Notes: generated by a model not told the origin, from the letters alone. Shown: positions 1-7,818, counted from the first letter of the stretch. The stretch is DNA of 33,913 bases from Actinomycetota bacterium (GCA_026392945.1 JAPLBB010000033.1:1-33913), one strand, 5' to 3'. Numbers and translations: made by a program.

Positions 1-99
1 AAGCAAGAAACTTTGCCAGATGGCCGAGTTAAATTGATCCTAAAGGATCCAAAGACAAATGATTTTAGTGATCGAGTAGTTGCAACGGTAAACGCTTAA
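1..99 (+). CDS. C-terminal end of an unidentified protein (partial)
   Basis: Frame 1 is open from the window edge to a TAA at 97-99, giving 32 residues that end in DRVVATVNA. The gene begins outside the window. It ends five bases before the stop codon of the convergent gene at 105-1028, the tight spacing usual in this genome. I do not recognise the family from so short a tail, which is polar and has no membrane segment. It could be a chance open frame, but the close fit to its neighbour supports a real gene end. Confidence 0.45.
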   Translation, partial: KQETLPDGRVKLILKDPKTNDFSDRVVATVNA

Positions 100-104
100 A
101 GCAA

Positions 105-1028
105 CTACAAGCTCATTGGCAGTAGGGCAGCAATCTGATTGCGTGCAATCAAAAAGCCCTGCTTAACCTTTTCATTTGTGCCTTCAAATCTACGATCCTC
201 ATGCTCGATGCAAAGCACGCCCTCATAACCAACTTGTGACAAAGTAGCTACGAAGTTTGCCCAATTGATCTCACCATAACCTGGAAGTCTTGGTCGTTGC
301 CAGCCAATTCCACCAGACATAATTCCGTTGTTATATAGACCTTCGCGATCAATCTCCATGTCTTTAACATGTGTGTGATAAATACGAGAACCAAACTCTC
401 TAATTACTCGTTCAATATCAATCATCTGCCAAAGTAAATGTGATGGATCAAGATTTAATCCGACGGTTGGACCAAATTTATCAAACATCTCTCGCCAAAT
501 TCTTGGAGAGTAGGCAACGTTATGTCCGCTTGGCCATTCATCTTTACTAAAAATCATTGGACAATTTTCAATCGCAATCTTTACATTACTATCGGTTGCA
601 ACTTTGACAATATCTGGCCAAACTTTCTGTGCCTCGGCCCAATTCTCGTCTTGAGATTTAGATGCATCAGCTCCAATAAAAGTGCTAACTACTGGAACAC
701 CCATTACACCAGCTGCTCTAATAACTTTCTTGGTGTGCTCGTTAACTAGCTTTCGTTGCTCAGGATCTGGGTGTAAATTATTTGGATAGTAACCAAGTGC
801 AGACATTTCAATTTTTCGTTCTTTTAATTGACCAACAATCTCTTGGCCACGATCTTTACTTAGATCTTCAACCTCGATATGGGTGATGCCGGCATATCTG
901 CGATTAGCACCAGAACTTTTTGGCCAACAACAAACCTCTAGCATCTCAAATTTTTCCGCCGCAGCCCACTCTGCAATTTCAAGCAATGGGACATCTGGTA
1001 GTGGTGCAGTTAGTAGTCCGAGTTTCAT
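105..1028 (-). CDS. sugar phosphate isomerase/epimerase, TIM-barrel (xylose isomerase-like) family
   Basis: A 307-residue protein of the AP-endonuclease-2/xylose-isomerase-like TIM-barrel superfamily, which includes IolE, IolI, hydroxypyruvate isomerase and sugar epimerases. The expected metal-binding positions are visible: Glu in IAIENCP (about 155), Asp and His in NLDPSHLLW (about 195), His in YHTHVKD (about 220) and Glu in CIEHED (about 275). The start is well placed, with AAAGGAG just upstream of the ATG at 1028. It is the last gene of the minus-strand run containing the oxidoreductase and the sugar ABC importer, so it probably isomerises or hydrates the oxidised sugar made next door. The exact substrate is unknown. 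Confidence 0.85.
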   Translation of the reverse strand: MKLGLLTAPLPDVPLLEIAEWAAAEKFEMLEVCCWPKSSGANRRYAGITHIEVEDLSKDRGQEIVGQLKERKIEMSALGYYPNNLHPDPEQRKLVNEHTKKVIRAAGVMGVPVVSTFIGADASKSQDENWAEAQKVWPDIVKVATDSNVKIAIENCPMIFSKDEWPSGHNVAYSPRIWREMFDKFGPTVGLNLDPSHLLWQMIDIERVIREFGSRIYHTHVKDMEIDREGLYNNGIMSGGIGWQRPRLPGYGEINWANFVATLSQVGYEGVLCIEHEDRRFEGTNEKVKQGFLIARNQIAALLPMSL

Positions 1029-1056
1029 TTGCTTCTCCTTTGATTGCCTAGATTAT

Positions 1057-2196
1057 CTATTTGTTTACCTTAATCCAAGAGGATTTTTTAGAACTTTCTG
1101 CGATTGCATCGGTAATTTTTAAGCTGCGAACTCCGTCAGCAAAAGTTGGGTAGGCACCAGAGCGGCTGCCAGTTTCAATATCTGAATAAACTCTTTCAAA
1201 AAGACCACGGAAGGTTTCAGAAAATCCTTCCACATGCCCGCCTGGATAAAAGGAAATCTTTGCTGCCTCCGGTGAAAGCATGCTGGGATCTTTATGCAGT
1301 ACCTCATTTGCTTGACCACGATGTCCAATCCAAAGTTGTTCTGGATTTTCCGCATCAAATGCTAATGATCCTTTAGGCCCTGAAATCTCCCAGTTAATAG
1401 AGTTCTTACGACCGGATGAGATTTGTGAAATTGAAATAGTTGCCCGAGCGCCATTTGCAAACCTGATTAATACTCCGGCTGCATCATCTGATGACATAGT
1501 TACGGTTTCTCGCTTAGAAGTTTTATCAATAGTAAAAGTTTGTACTGGTCCAGTTGGCTTCTGTCTGGTTTTAACTAGCGTATGAAGCTCAGCCATTACC
1601 TCAACAATCTCTAAGCCGGTAACAAAACCAATTTGATCAATTAAATGAGACCCAATATCTGCTACCGCCCGTAATTCACCGGCCTGCTCTGCTTCAAGAC
1701 GCCAGTTCCAATCAGTATCAAGTGTCAGCCAATCTTGATGGTAGTGACCCTTGATATATCTTGGTGTACCAATTAAATCTGATTTAACTAACGATCTTGC
1801 TTCATGAACCATTGGATAAAACCTAGTATTAAAGCAAGTTGCATTTACAAGGCCAGTCTTTTCTGCAAGTTCAACTAACTCAATACCCTCTTTTGCCGAA
1901 AGTGCTAACGGCTTTTCACAAATGACATGCTTACCGGCAGCCATCAATTCTTTAACTTGTGGGTAGTGAAGTGCGTTTGGTGAGGTTACGTGAACAACTG
2001 TCACATCTTTATCAGCAGCAATCTCTGCAACAGATTGGTATTGCGTTTTGATTGAAAGATTTTCAGCGCCTCTTTTAGTACTTTCAGCGCTCCCCGATAA
2101 AACACCTTTAACTAAAACACCAGTTCTTCGAATTGATTCAACATGGACTGTGCCAATAAACCCAGTACCAATAACCGCTGCTGAAGTAATTTTCAT
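1057..2196 (-). CDS. Gfo/Idh/MocA family NAD(P)-dependent oxidoreductase
   Basis: About 379 residues. The N-terminal Rossmann fold shows AVIGTGFIGTVHVESIRR, and the family's active-site segment appears as CEKPLALS near residue 100. The C-terminal alpha/beta domain contains the GHYHQDWL and DIGSHLIDQ segments typical of glycoside or inositol dehydrogenase-like members. I start at the ATG at 2196, directly before the Rossmann strand and four bases after the upstream permease stop; a longer open frame to 2250 would overlap the permease. Enzymes of this family oxidise a sugar or cyclitol hydroxyl with NAD(P). Pairing with a TIM-barrel isomerase and a ribose-type importer resembles inositol or keto-sugar pathways, but the substrate is not determined here. 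Confidence 0.88.
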   Translation of the reverse strand: MKITSAAVIGTGFIGTVHVESIRRTGVLVKGVLSGSAESTKRGAENLSIKTQYQSVAEIAADKDVTVVHVTSPNALHYPQVKELMAAGKHVICEKPLALSAKEGIELVELAEKTGLVNATCFNTRFYPMVHEARSLVKSDLIGTPRYIKGHYHQDWLTLDTDWNWRLEAEQAGELRAVADIGSHLIDQIGFVTGLEIVEVMAELHTLVKTRQKPTGPVQTFTIDKTSKRETVTMSSDDAAGVLIRFANGARATISISQISSGRKNSINWEISGPKGSLAFDAENPEQLWIGHRGQANEVLHKDPSMLSPEAAKISFYPGGHVEGFSETFRGLFERVYSDIETGSRSGAYPTFADGVRSLKITDAIAESSKKSSWIKVNK

Positions 2197-2200
2197 AAAA

Positions 2201-3229
2201 TTATGATTTCTCAGATATTTTTGCGTAAGTCCAAGCAAGAGCAAGCACAATTGCTCCGTATATCATTTGCTTCACTGCTTCAGATGAGTTGATAGTTGTT
2301 AACAGTGATGACAGCAAGGTAAGGATCAGTGTTCCCATCATTGTTCCTTTGTACCCACCAATTCCACCCATAATTGATGTACCACCGATAACAACGGCTG
2401 CAACTGATGGGAGTAGAAATGAGTTTGCCAAACTAAGTGCAACAGCGCCGGATTGGCCGCCTAATATAATTCCACCAATACCGCCAAGAATTGCACACAT
2501 TACATATGTAGTAACTTGAACCTGCCAAACTTTTACGCCAGCAAGTCTTGCAGATTGTGCATTATCTCCAATTGCATAGATCAATCTACCTAAACCGGTT
2601 CTAGCTAATATAAAGAGAACAATTAGACTGACAAGCAGCCAGATAAAAAATGGCCAAGATAAAGTGTCAACAATTGAAGCAAAAAATGGCCAAGATCTTG
2701 GATCTGCCGTCGCAGATTCAAACACCCAGCCACTAGTGTCAATAATTGATGCAGTACTTAGTGTGACAAGCGCTTCCGGAACTGTTGAACTTCCCTGCAA
2801 GAAAGTTGTTACTCCTACAGTAAATACACCAATCAGAACTGCGTTCATACCCAGCGTCATAATCAGTGGATTCATTCCTAATAAGCCGACTGCCAAGCCA
2901 TTAATTGCGCCAATCACCACGCAGTATAAAAGTGCAAGAGATAGAGCTACCAATAAACCAGAGGAAGATTTAACGCTAACAATAAATGCTGCGCCGGTAG
3001 CGATCATTGCTAGGGATAGATCAATTCCACCGGTAAGCATGCAAATTGTTTGACCGGCTGCCAAAAGCCCAAGAGCTGCACCTAAATAAAATATGTTTCC
3101 AATAGCCGGAATTGAGAAGTTATAAGAATCTAGTAACCCAGTAATTATATAAAGGGCAAATAAAATTCCAGTAAGTGACAGCATAGATTTAGAAATTCGT
3201 GACTCGTCAAACATTTTTAGCTTAATCAT
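2201..3229 (-). CDS. ribose/simple-sugar ABC transporter permease (RbsC-like), second subunit
   Basis: 342 residues, very hydrophobic, with about nine membrane segments. The branched-chain/ribose permease (BPD_transp_2) hallmark GGIDLSLAMIATGAA lies near residue 67, and the GGTSIMGGIGG segment near 285. It forms the membrane channel together with the other permease at 3226-4168. Its start codon overlaps the stop of that gene (ATGA at 3226-3229), implying translational coupling. Residues around 178-200 carry SWPFF twice, encoded by an exact 16-base direct repeat. It belongs to the same transcript as the ATPase and oxidoreductase. Confidence 0.9.
   Translation of the reverse strand: MIKLKMFDESRISKSMLSLTGILFALYIITGLLDSYNFSIPAIGNIFYLGAALGLLAAGQTICMLTGGIDLSLAMIATGAAFIVSVKSSSGLLVALSLALLYCVVIGAINGLAVGLLGMNPLIMTLGMNAVLIGVFTVGVTTFLQGSSTVPEALVTLSTASIIDTSGWVFESATADPRSWPFFASIVDTLSWPFFIWLLVSLIVLFILARTGLGRLIYAIGDNAQSARLAGVKVWQVQVTTYVMCAILGGIGGIILGGQSGAVALSLANSFLLPSVAAVVIGGTSIMGGIGGYKGTMMGTLILTLLSSLLTTINSSEAVKQMIYGAIVLALAWTYAKISEKS
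2645..2696. repeat. 16-base direct repeat inside the permease gene
   Basis: AAAAAATGGCCAAGAT occurs exactly at 2645-2660 and again at 2681-2696. The copies are 36 bases apart, so the reading frame is kept and the protein carries SWPFF twice, twelve residues apart. It lies in a loop or membrane edge of the permease and looks like the trace of an in-frame tandem duplication. Confidence 0.8.
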
Positions 3230-3909
3230 TTTTTTCCCGCCGTCCGTTTGCGAAGTAATCCGCCGAGTAACACAACCACTATCGTTAATGCTCCAGTTAC
3301 GATCTGGCTATAAGCAGGATCGATACCAAATGCAAGTAAAATTGTTGGAATAAAGTAAAGAATTAACGCCGCTAGGGCTGGTCCAACTAATCCACCAACT
3401 CCACCGGAGAGTGCCACTCCACCTAAAACAGCTCCAGCTACTGAATTTAATGTCGCTGTGTTACTTATATTTGCGAATGGACTAGAGCTTAAAGTTATAC
3501 CAGTTAAAGCTAATCCAGATAGGGCGGCGAATAAACCACCAAAAGCATAAAGCTTTATTCTTGTTAAATTAACATTTACTCCAGATAAAAATGCTGCGTC
3601 TTTATTTGAACCTATTGCATACATAGAGATTCCAAGTTTGCTGCGGTATAACGGAATCCAAATCAACAAAATTGGAAGTATTAGGCAGATTAGTGGAGGA
3701 ATAAAGTTTGGAACTTTTCCAGAGATTAGGTCAGCTAAAGTCTGATTAATTCCGCCACCGGGCTGTGGCATTACATACATCGCAACTCCCACTAGCAAAA
3801 AGCTTGTTGCCAGAGTTACCACAATATCTGCGATTCCAGATACGGAAATTATCCAACCAGTTAAAGCTCCAATCAGGACGCCAACGATAATGAAAACAAA
3901 TGCAAGCAT
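3226..3909 (-). CDS. ABC sugar permease, C-terminal part of a frameshifted gene
   Basis: 227 residues with about seven membrane segments. It matches the body of an RbsC-like permease: ALTGWIISVSGIADIVVTLATS near the N-terminus and AGAVLGGVALSGGVGGLVGP near residue 160. It lacks the family's N-terminal region, which is encoded just upstream in another frame at 3920-4168. The ATG at 3909 has no Shine-Dalgarno sequence, so it is probably not a genuine start. Skipping one base near 3915-3920 would join the two frames as SAKY-SKSLMLAF, giving a normal-length permease of about 313 residues. It ends in an ATGA overlap with the second permease. This may be a real mutation, a sequencing indel or, less likely, recoding. 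Confidence 0.8.
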   Translation of the reverse strand: MLAFVFIIVGVLIGALTGWIISVSGIADIVVTLATSFLLVGVAMYVMPQPGGGINQTLADLISGKVPNFIPPLICLILPILLIWIPLYRSKLGISMYAIGSNKDAAFLSGVNVNLTRIKLYAFGGLFAALSGLALTGITLSSSPFANISNTATLNSVAGAVLGGVALSGGVGGLVGPALAALILYFIPTILLAFGIDPAYSQIVTGALTIVVVLLGGLLRKRTAGKK

Positions 3910-3919
3910 AAGAGATTTA

Positions 3920-4168
3920 CTAGTATTTAGCTGACAAGCAGTTAATTAAGACCGCTTCAGCACCAATCGCTAAATTGATTCCACCCCCGATGATGATTAA
4001 CGCCTGCCCCATCGACAAAAGTGCAATAGGTAAAATTCCAAGTACAAATGTACGGGCTTCATATGCACCAAATTGCGGCAGTTGACTAATACGCCAAGCG
4101 CCTAAAACAAAAGCTAAAAGAATAATTGCCAGATTCCAACTTTGTCTTTTAATCTGAATTAGATTCAC
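3920..4168 (-). CDS. ABC sugar permease, N-terminal part of a frameshifted gene
   Basis: 82 residues: a basic N-terminus, two membrane segments, then the permease signature IIIGGGINLAIGAEAVL that normally begins the central transport domain. It stops at tandem TAG TAA codons after SAKY, exactly where the downstream open frame (3226-3909) takes up the rest of the family. The start overlaps the ATPase stop (ATGA, 4165-4168), which confirms this is the true beginning of the permease gene. Alone, 82 residues could not form a channel. If the frameshift is real, the importer would lack one permease half. Confidence 0.8.
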   Translation of the reverse strand: MNLIQIKRQSWNLAIILLAFVLGAWRISQLPQFGAYEARTFVLGILPIALLSMGQALIIIGGGINLAIGAEAVLINCLSAKY

Positions 4169-5640
4169 TTGGCTACCGCAATTCCGTGAGCGGCATTTAA
4201 CAAGTTTTCCTCATCGCACTTATCAATCGGTAAGTCTGCTTGAACTTTACCTTCATAAATTACTATTGCACGGTCGCACGCTAGTTGAATTTCACGTAGT
4301 TCAGATGTAAAGAGCAAAACTGATTTTCCTTGACTAGCAAAATCACGTACTAATTCATAAATTTGTTGTTTAGTTCCAACGTCAATTCCTCTAGTTGGAT
4401 CAAAACATAGTAGAAGATCAAAACCAGTGGTAACCCAACGTCCAATAGTTACTTTTTGTTGATTACCACCGGATAATCTCTTAACTTGAGATTTAGCGCG
4501 AGTATCAATTTGTAGACTTGAAACCGCATCATCAACTCGAACTTCTTCATCTTTCGAATTGATAAATCCCCACTTTGAAATTCCTCTAAATCTTGTTAAC
4601 GCTAAATTTTCTCTAATAGATCGTTGCGGCATAAGTGCAGACTTACGATCTCCCGGTACATACGAAATGCCTAATTTAATTGCATCACTTGGATGGCTAA
4701 ATATTACTTTTTTACCATTAATTAAAATGTCACCAGACTCTGGATTACTTTCCCCCGCCAATATTTCAAATAATAAATCCTGTCCTTGCCCTTCAAGGGC
4801 TGCTACACCAAGTACTTCGCCTTTCTTAATCGTAAAGCTCAAATCCTTTAGATGCTTACCGCCAGATATCCCTTTAATCTCTAGAAATGTCTCACTACTT
4901 ATATTTGATTTAGATGACCGAGAATCATTTGAATTTCCCTTATTTTTATCACCCAGCATTGCTTGAACAATCCGCTCTTCACTTCCCTGTGAAGCTTCAA
5001 AGGTATCAACATTAACTCCATCTCTTAATACCGTTGCCCGATCGCAAATCTCTTCAATCTCTGCAAGTCGGTGAGAAATAAAGATGATTGACTTACCTTT
5101 TGCTTTTTGATTATTCATAACAGCAATAACTTTTTCTGCTAAATCTATTGGTAGGGCTGCAGTAATTTCATCTAGAATTAGAAGTTCTGGGTCATGCGAT
5201 AGCGCACGAGCTAAGTCAATCATTCTAAGCAATGGCAACTCTATATTTGCCGCAATTTCATTAAGGTTTACTTTTAAGCCCATTGCGGCAAGCTCAGAAA
5301 TAAATCTAGCCTCATTTGTACCGGTAAGAGTTAGGTTTCTTTGAATTGAAATATCTGGAATTAAGGCTGGATCCTGAAAAACTGGTGCAACACCATTTTT
5401 TCTAGCATCATCTGGAGAAGAAAAAGTTAGTTGCTTTCCATTCAGAGAAATTGTTCCACTATTGCTTGTGATAACTCCGGTTAATATTTTTACAAGCGTA
5501 GATTTTCCGGCACCATTTGCGCCAAGTAGTGCGTGAATTTCACCTGGGCTGACTTCAAAGTCGGCATTTTTAAGGGCAATTACTGAGCCATACGATTTTT
5601 CTAATCCTTTAATGCTTAAGAGTGAGGAGTTGCTGGCCAC
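4165..5640 (-). CDS. sugar ABC transporter ATP-binding protein, two fused ATPase domains (RbsA/MglA type)
   Basis: 491 residues with two nucleotide-binding domains in tandem, energising the ribose-type importer. Domain 1 has Walker A GANGAGKS (about 40-47) and Walker B LLILDE. The usual LSxGxxQ signature is replaced by ELPLLRMID, and DEPTAAL reads DEITAAL. Domain 2 has the family's degenerate P-loop (ALEGQGQDLL), an intact LSGGNQQKV signature and a Walker B reading LLLCFDPTRGID, so the catalytic Glu is replaced. I chose the GTG at 5640 because GGAGGAG sits just upstream; a TTG at 5652 is the longer alternative. It is separated from the binding-protein gene by a strong stem-loop. Confidence 0.9.
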   Translation of the reverse strand: MASNSSLLSIKGLEKSYGSVIALKNADFEVSPGEIHALLGANGAGKSTLVKILTGVITSNSGTISLNGKQLTFSSPDDARKNGVAPVFQDPALIPDISIQRNLTLTGTNEARFISELAAMGLKVNLNEIAANIELPLLRMIDLARALSHDPELLILDEITAALPIDLAEKVIAVMNNQKAKGKSIIFISHRLAEIEEICDRATVLRDGVNVDTFEASQGSEERIVQAMLGDKNKGNSNDSRSSKSNISSETFLEIKGISGGKHLKDLSFTIKKGEVLGVAALEGQGQDLLFEILAGESNPESGDILINGKKVIFSHPSDAIKLGISYVPGDRKSALMPQRSIRENLALTRFRGISKWGFINSKDEEVRVDDAVSSLQIDTRAKSQVKRLSGGNQQKVTIGRWVTTGFDLLLCFDPTRGIDVGTKQQIYELVRDFASQGKSVLLFTSELREIQLACDRAIVIYEGKVQADLPIDKCDEENLLNAAHGIAVAK

Positions 5641-5683
5641 TGACTCCTCCAAACTGCTAATCGTCGAAATCCGCTTTTTTAAA

Positions 5684-5717
5684 CTTTAAGGCTTGAGGTT
5701 TCCCTCAAGCCTTAAAG
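5684..5717 (-). terminator. stem-loop between binding-protein and ATPase genes
   Basis: A perfect 15-base inverted repeat (5684-5698 with 5703-5717) closes a four-base loop, which on the transcribed minus strand reads GAAA, a GNRA tetraloop. The following minus-strand bases are TTTAAAAAAG, a weak U tract, so it is a partial terminator or an mRNA-stabilising end. Such elements commonly keep binding-protein mRNA in excess over the rest of the importer. Confidence 0.75.
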
Positions 5718-5759
5718 CGAGTTCTAATGGAATCTATTTTAATAATTAATTATTAATTA

Positions 5760-6833
5760 TTAACGAGATCCATCATCAGAGTCTTGTGGTGCCTTGCAAC
5801 GGAACAATTGCGCAGGTGTAAATGTGGTGATACCAGGCAATGAAAGTGTTGCAGAGAATGTAGCTTCTTGTGAAGGTACATAGTTAGCAGTTATTGCTGC
5901 CTTATCAGTCTTGTATGTAAGCGCCTTTGGAGTTAGCAGGTTCTTTGCTGGAACTGTCTTGCCATCAAGCAAGTCAATTGCAACCTGTGCTGCATAACCA
6001 CCAATAATTGCTGGGTTTGGTACAACAATTCCAACAAATCCCTTAGGTGCAAGAGAAGCTGTTAGGCGTTGGAACTCATTGTTATCACTACCAAATACTG
6101 GGATGTACTTACCCTTTAGCTTGGTTGTCATAGCAGTAACGACGTTGTAATCGATACCTGAAGTCCATACTCCTTGGAACTTACCTGGTACTAGCAATTG
6201 GCTAGCAAGTGTTCCGCCAGTTGCCCAATCCCAGTTAGTAAATACTTCTTTTGTAACCTTAATCTTTGGATACTTAGCTAGTGCTTCTTTGAAACCAGTA
6301 TCGCGATCGGTATCTGCACCAGCACCTGAAGCTCCACGCATGTAAAGAACATTTCCTTTACTGCCCATTGCCTTAAACAGTGCTTCTGCGCCTACGCGAC
6401 CATATGCAACCTGATCGTTAGAAACAAGAGTTGTGTTTGGTGCGGTAATTGCGTTATCAACTGCAATAACTTTAATTCCGGCAGCAACAGCCTCTGCGAT
6501 TGCAGCGTTGTTTGCTGCTGGATCTCCTGAGTTAACAATAATTGCGTTAACACCTTGAGTCTTTAGGGTACGGATATCAGCTGATTGACCAGCTGCATCT
6601 GTATTACGTGAAAGAACAGTTACGCTTGCAACTTTTCCTGAAAGTGCTGCTTGAGCTTTAATAGCGCAAACCATTGTTTCGCGCCATGAGTTTCCAGCCC
6701 AGCTATTACTTACACCAATCTTGTACGTACCTGCCGCTTGTGCTGGGGCTGCAATTAAAGAAGCACCCAATACAAGTGAGATTGATGAAGCAACTGCTAA
6801 GCCAGCTTTAATACGCTTTGAACTTAGTTTCAT
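5760..6833 (-). CDS. sugar ABC transporter substrate-binding protein (ribose-binding type)
   Basis: 357 residues. A basic N-terminus (MKLSSKRIK), a hydrophobic core to about residue 27 and the AQA site near 33 form a Sec signal peptide. The mature part is a periplasmic-binding-protein fold of the RbsB/Peripla_BP_4 family: YKIGVSNSWAGNSWRETM at the start, INSGDPAANNAAIAEAV near 100, and IPVFGSDNNEFQRL near 240. No lipobox cysteine is present, unusual for a binding protein in a single-membrane bacterium. AAGGA lies just before the ATG. It heads the importer run and would deliver the substrate to the permeases. Confidence 0.9.
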   Translation of the reverse strand: MKLSSKRIKAGLAVASSISLVLGASLIAAPAQAAGTYKIGVSNSWAGNSWRETMVCAIKAQAALSGKVASVTVLSRNTDAAGQSADIRTLKTQGVNAIIVNSGDPAANNAAIAEAVAAGIKVIAVDNAITAPNTTLVSNDQVAYGRVGAEALFKAMGSKGNVLYMRGASGAGADTDRDTGFKEALAKYPKIKVTKEVFTNWDWATGGTLASQLLVPGKFQGVWTSGIDYNVVTAMTTKLKGKYIPVFGSDNNEFQRLTASLAPKGFVGIVVPNPAIIGGYAAQVAIDLLDGKTVPAKNLLTPKALTYKTDKAAITANYVPSQEATFSATLSLPGITTFTPAQLFRCKAPQDSDDGSR

Positions 6834-6851
6834 TGCATTCCTTCCATTCCG

Positions 6852-6867
6852 ATAGTCGATCGACTAT
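6852..6867. promoter_or_regulatory. perfect 16-base palindrome in the binding-protein leader
   Basis: ATAGTCGATCGACTAT reads identically on both strands and lies 19 bases upstream of the ATG at 6833. On the minus strand a TTGACT lies 19 bases before a CATAGT inside this palindrome. If those are the -35 and -10, the palindrome covers the -10/start region, a typical repressor site. A shorter TTGAC/GTCAA repeat is at 6878-6893. The binding regulator is unknown. Confidence 0.5.
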
Positions 6868-6910
6868 GGGCCTATCCTTGACGAAATAGTCAAGATCTAC
6901 AACCCTTTTT

Positions 6911-6925
6911 TTGTATTGATACCAA
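6911..6925. promoter_or_regulatory. candidate GntR-type operator upstream of the binding-protein gene
   Basis: TTGTATTGATACCAA is an imperfect inverted repeat with half-sites TTGTAT and TTGGTAT. Its ATACCAA half is shared with the site at 7819-7830 beside the GntR gene. Its position upstream of the importer fits control by that regulator. The spacing differs slightly from the other two sites, so this is the weakest of the three. Confidence 0.35.
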
Positions 6926-6928
6926 ATT

Positions 6929-6952
6929 GATATCTACCCGGGGGTAAATATC
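6929..6952 (-). terminator. stem-loop just after the SIS gene
   Basis: Eleven-base arms (GATATTTACCC and GGGTAGATATC on the minus strand) pair fully if one G-U pair is allowed, starting five bases past the SIS stop codon. No U tract follows, so it may be a transcript-stabilising end, a weak terminator or a protein-binding palindrome. Confidence 0.45.
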
Positions 6953-6956
6953 TCGA

Positions 6957-7769
6957 TTAATCCGTACCCACCCTAGGAGATGTGGATCCGGTTAGTCGAG
7001 ATGAGAGGCGCCGAGCATGTTCGGCGTAGGCAGCATCGAAAAGTCTCTTACTTTCGGCTTCACCTACCACAGCGGAGCTAGTAATAACAGGTGGAATATA
7101 TCCGGCATTAACTAATTTTTCGGCAACTTGTACTTTAATTTCATTAACAACTGCAATTGCTGTAATTGTTGAACCAGGACCTACTGGTGTTTGCATGCCA
7201 GGAATTGCAACTAATGCATCCCCTACTGGCACCATTAAATCAATTACTAAATCTGCATTATCAGAAAGTGTTGTACCAGATGAGTGAGATGGCTTTCCAG
7301 TTTTATTACTAGCAACCGATGTAACTGCGATTACTTTTACACCACGTTTTTTTGCTCCGATGGCCATTTCAATTGGCACCGCAGTTTTTCCACCAACACT
7401 AAAAATAATCAATATGTCATTTTTGCTAAATTGCCAGTTTTTTAAAATCTCTTCGGCAAAGCCTTCAACTCGTTCGATAAACATTGCTTGTCGCTGACCA
7501 TTTGATCCAACAACTTGGGTATGAAAGGTCATTGATAGTTCAGCCATTGGATTAAAGCCTGGGTATGAGCCGTAACGTGGGAACATCTCTTCAAGTGGAA
7601 TACGAGAGTGGCCAGTGCCGAATAGGTGAACAACACCATCTGCCAAAATTGAATCTGCACACCATTGAGAGGCTTTGGCTATGTTTGCACCCTCTTGGCT
7701 GGATAAATCTTTGAGCAATTGAATTGCACCTTCAGTCCATTTACCCGCGAGCGCAGCTTTATCTGACAT
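6957..7769 (-). CDS. SIS-domain sugar-phosphate protein (UPF0309-like)
   Basis: 270 residues of the SIS fold that binds phosphosugars. HLFGTGHSRIPLEEMFPR (about 45-65) carries the phosphate-binding loop seen in UPF0309-type proteins. ILIIFSVGGKTAVPIEMA and VIAVTSVASN form the next two SIS strands. The start is the ATG at 7769, with AAGGGGG upstream; a longer open frame to 7856 would run over the promoter of the divergent regulator. Relatives are isomerases or etherases acting on amino- or keto-sugar phosphates, but the reaction of this subfamily is unsettled. With the ROK kinase and aldolase it likely processes the phosphorylated sugar. Confidence 0.8.
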   Translation of the reverse strand: MSDKAALAGKWTEGAIQLLKDLSSQEGANIAKASQWCADSILADGVVHLFGTGHSRIPLEEMFPRYGSYPGFNPMAELSMTFHTQVVGSNGQRQAMFIERVEGFAEEILKNWQFSKNDILIIFSVGGKTAVPIEMAIGAKKRGVKVIAVTSVASNKTGKPSHSSGTTLSDNADLVIDLMVPVGDALVAIPGMQTPVGPGSTITAIAVVNEIKVQVAEKLVNAGYIPPVITSSAVVGEAESKRLFDAAYAEHARRLSSRLTGSTSPRVGTD

Positions 7770-7818
7770 AACCGCCCCCTTACCCTCAAGCCAATGAACT
7801 GGTACGTTGTACTTTAAA

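Noticed and set aside
1057-2196. Assigning the oxidoreductase as inositol dehydrogenase (iolG)
   Set aside because: The family fits, but iolB, iolC and iolD are not here and substrate residues cannot be judged by eye.
2664-3053. Plus-strand open frame of 129 codons opposite the permease gene
   Set aside because: It is antisense to a well-supported permease, has no domain I recognise, and its composition mirrors the membrane gene.
4559-4966. Plus-strand open frame of 135 codons opposite the ATPase
   Set aside because: It is a shadow of the second ATPase domain with no recognisable motif.
5736-5766. AT-rich TAAT/ATTA repeats after the binding-protein stop
   Set aside because: Too simple and short to call a functional repeat; likely composition.
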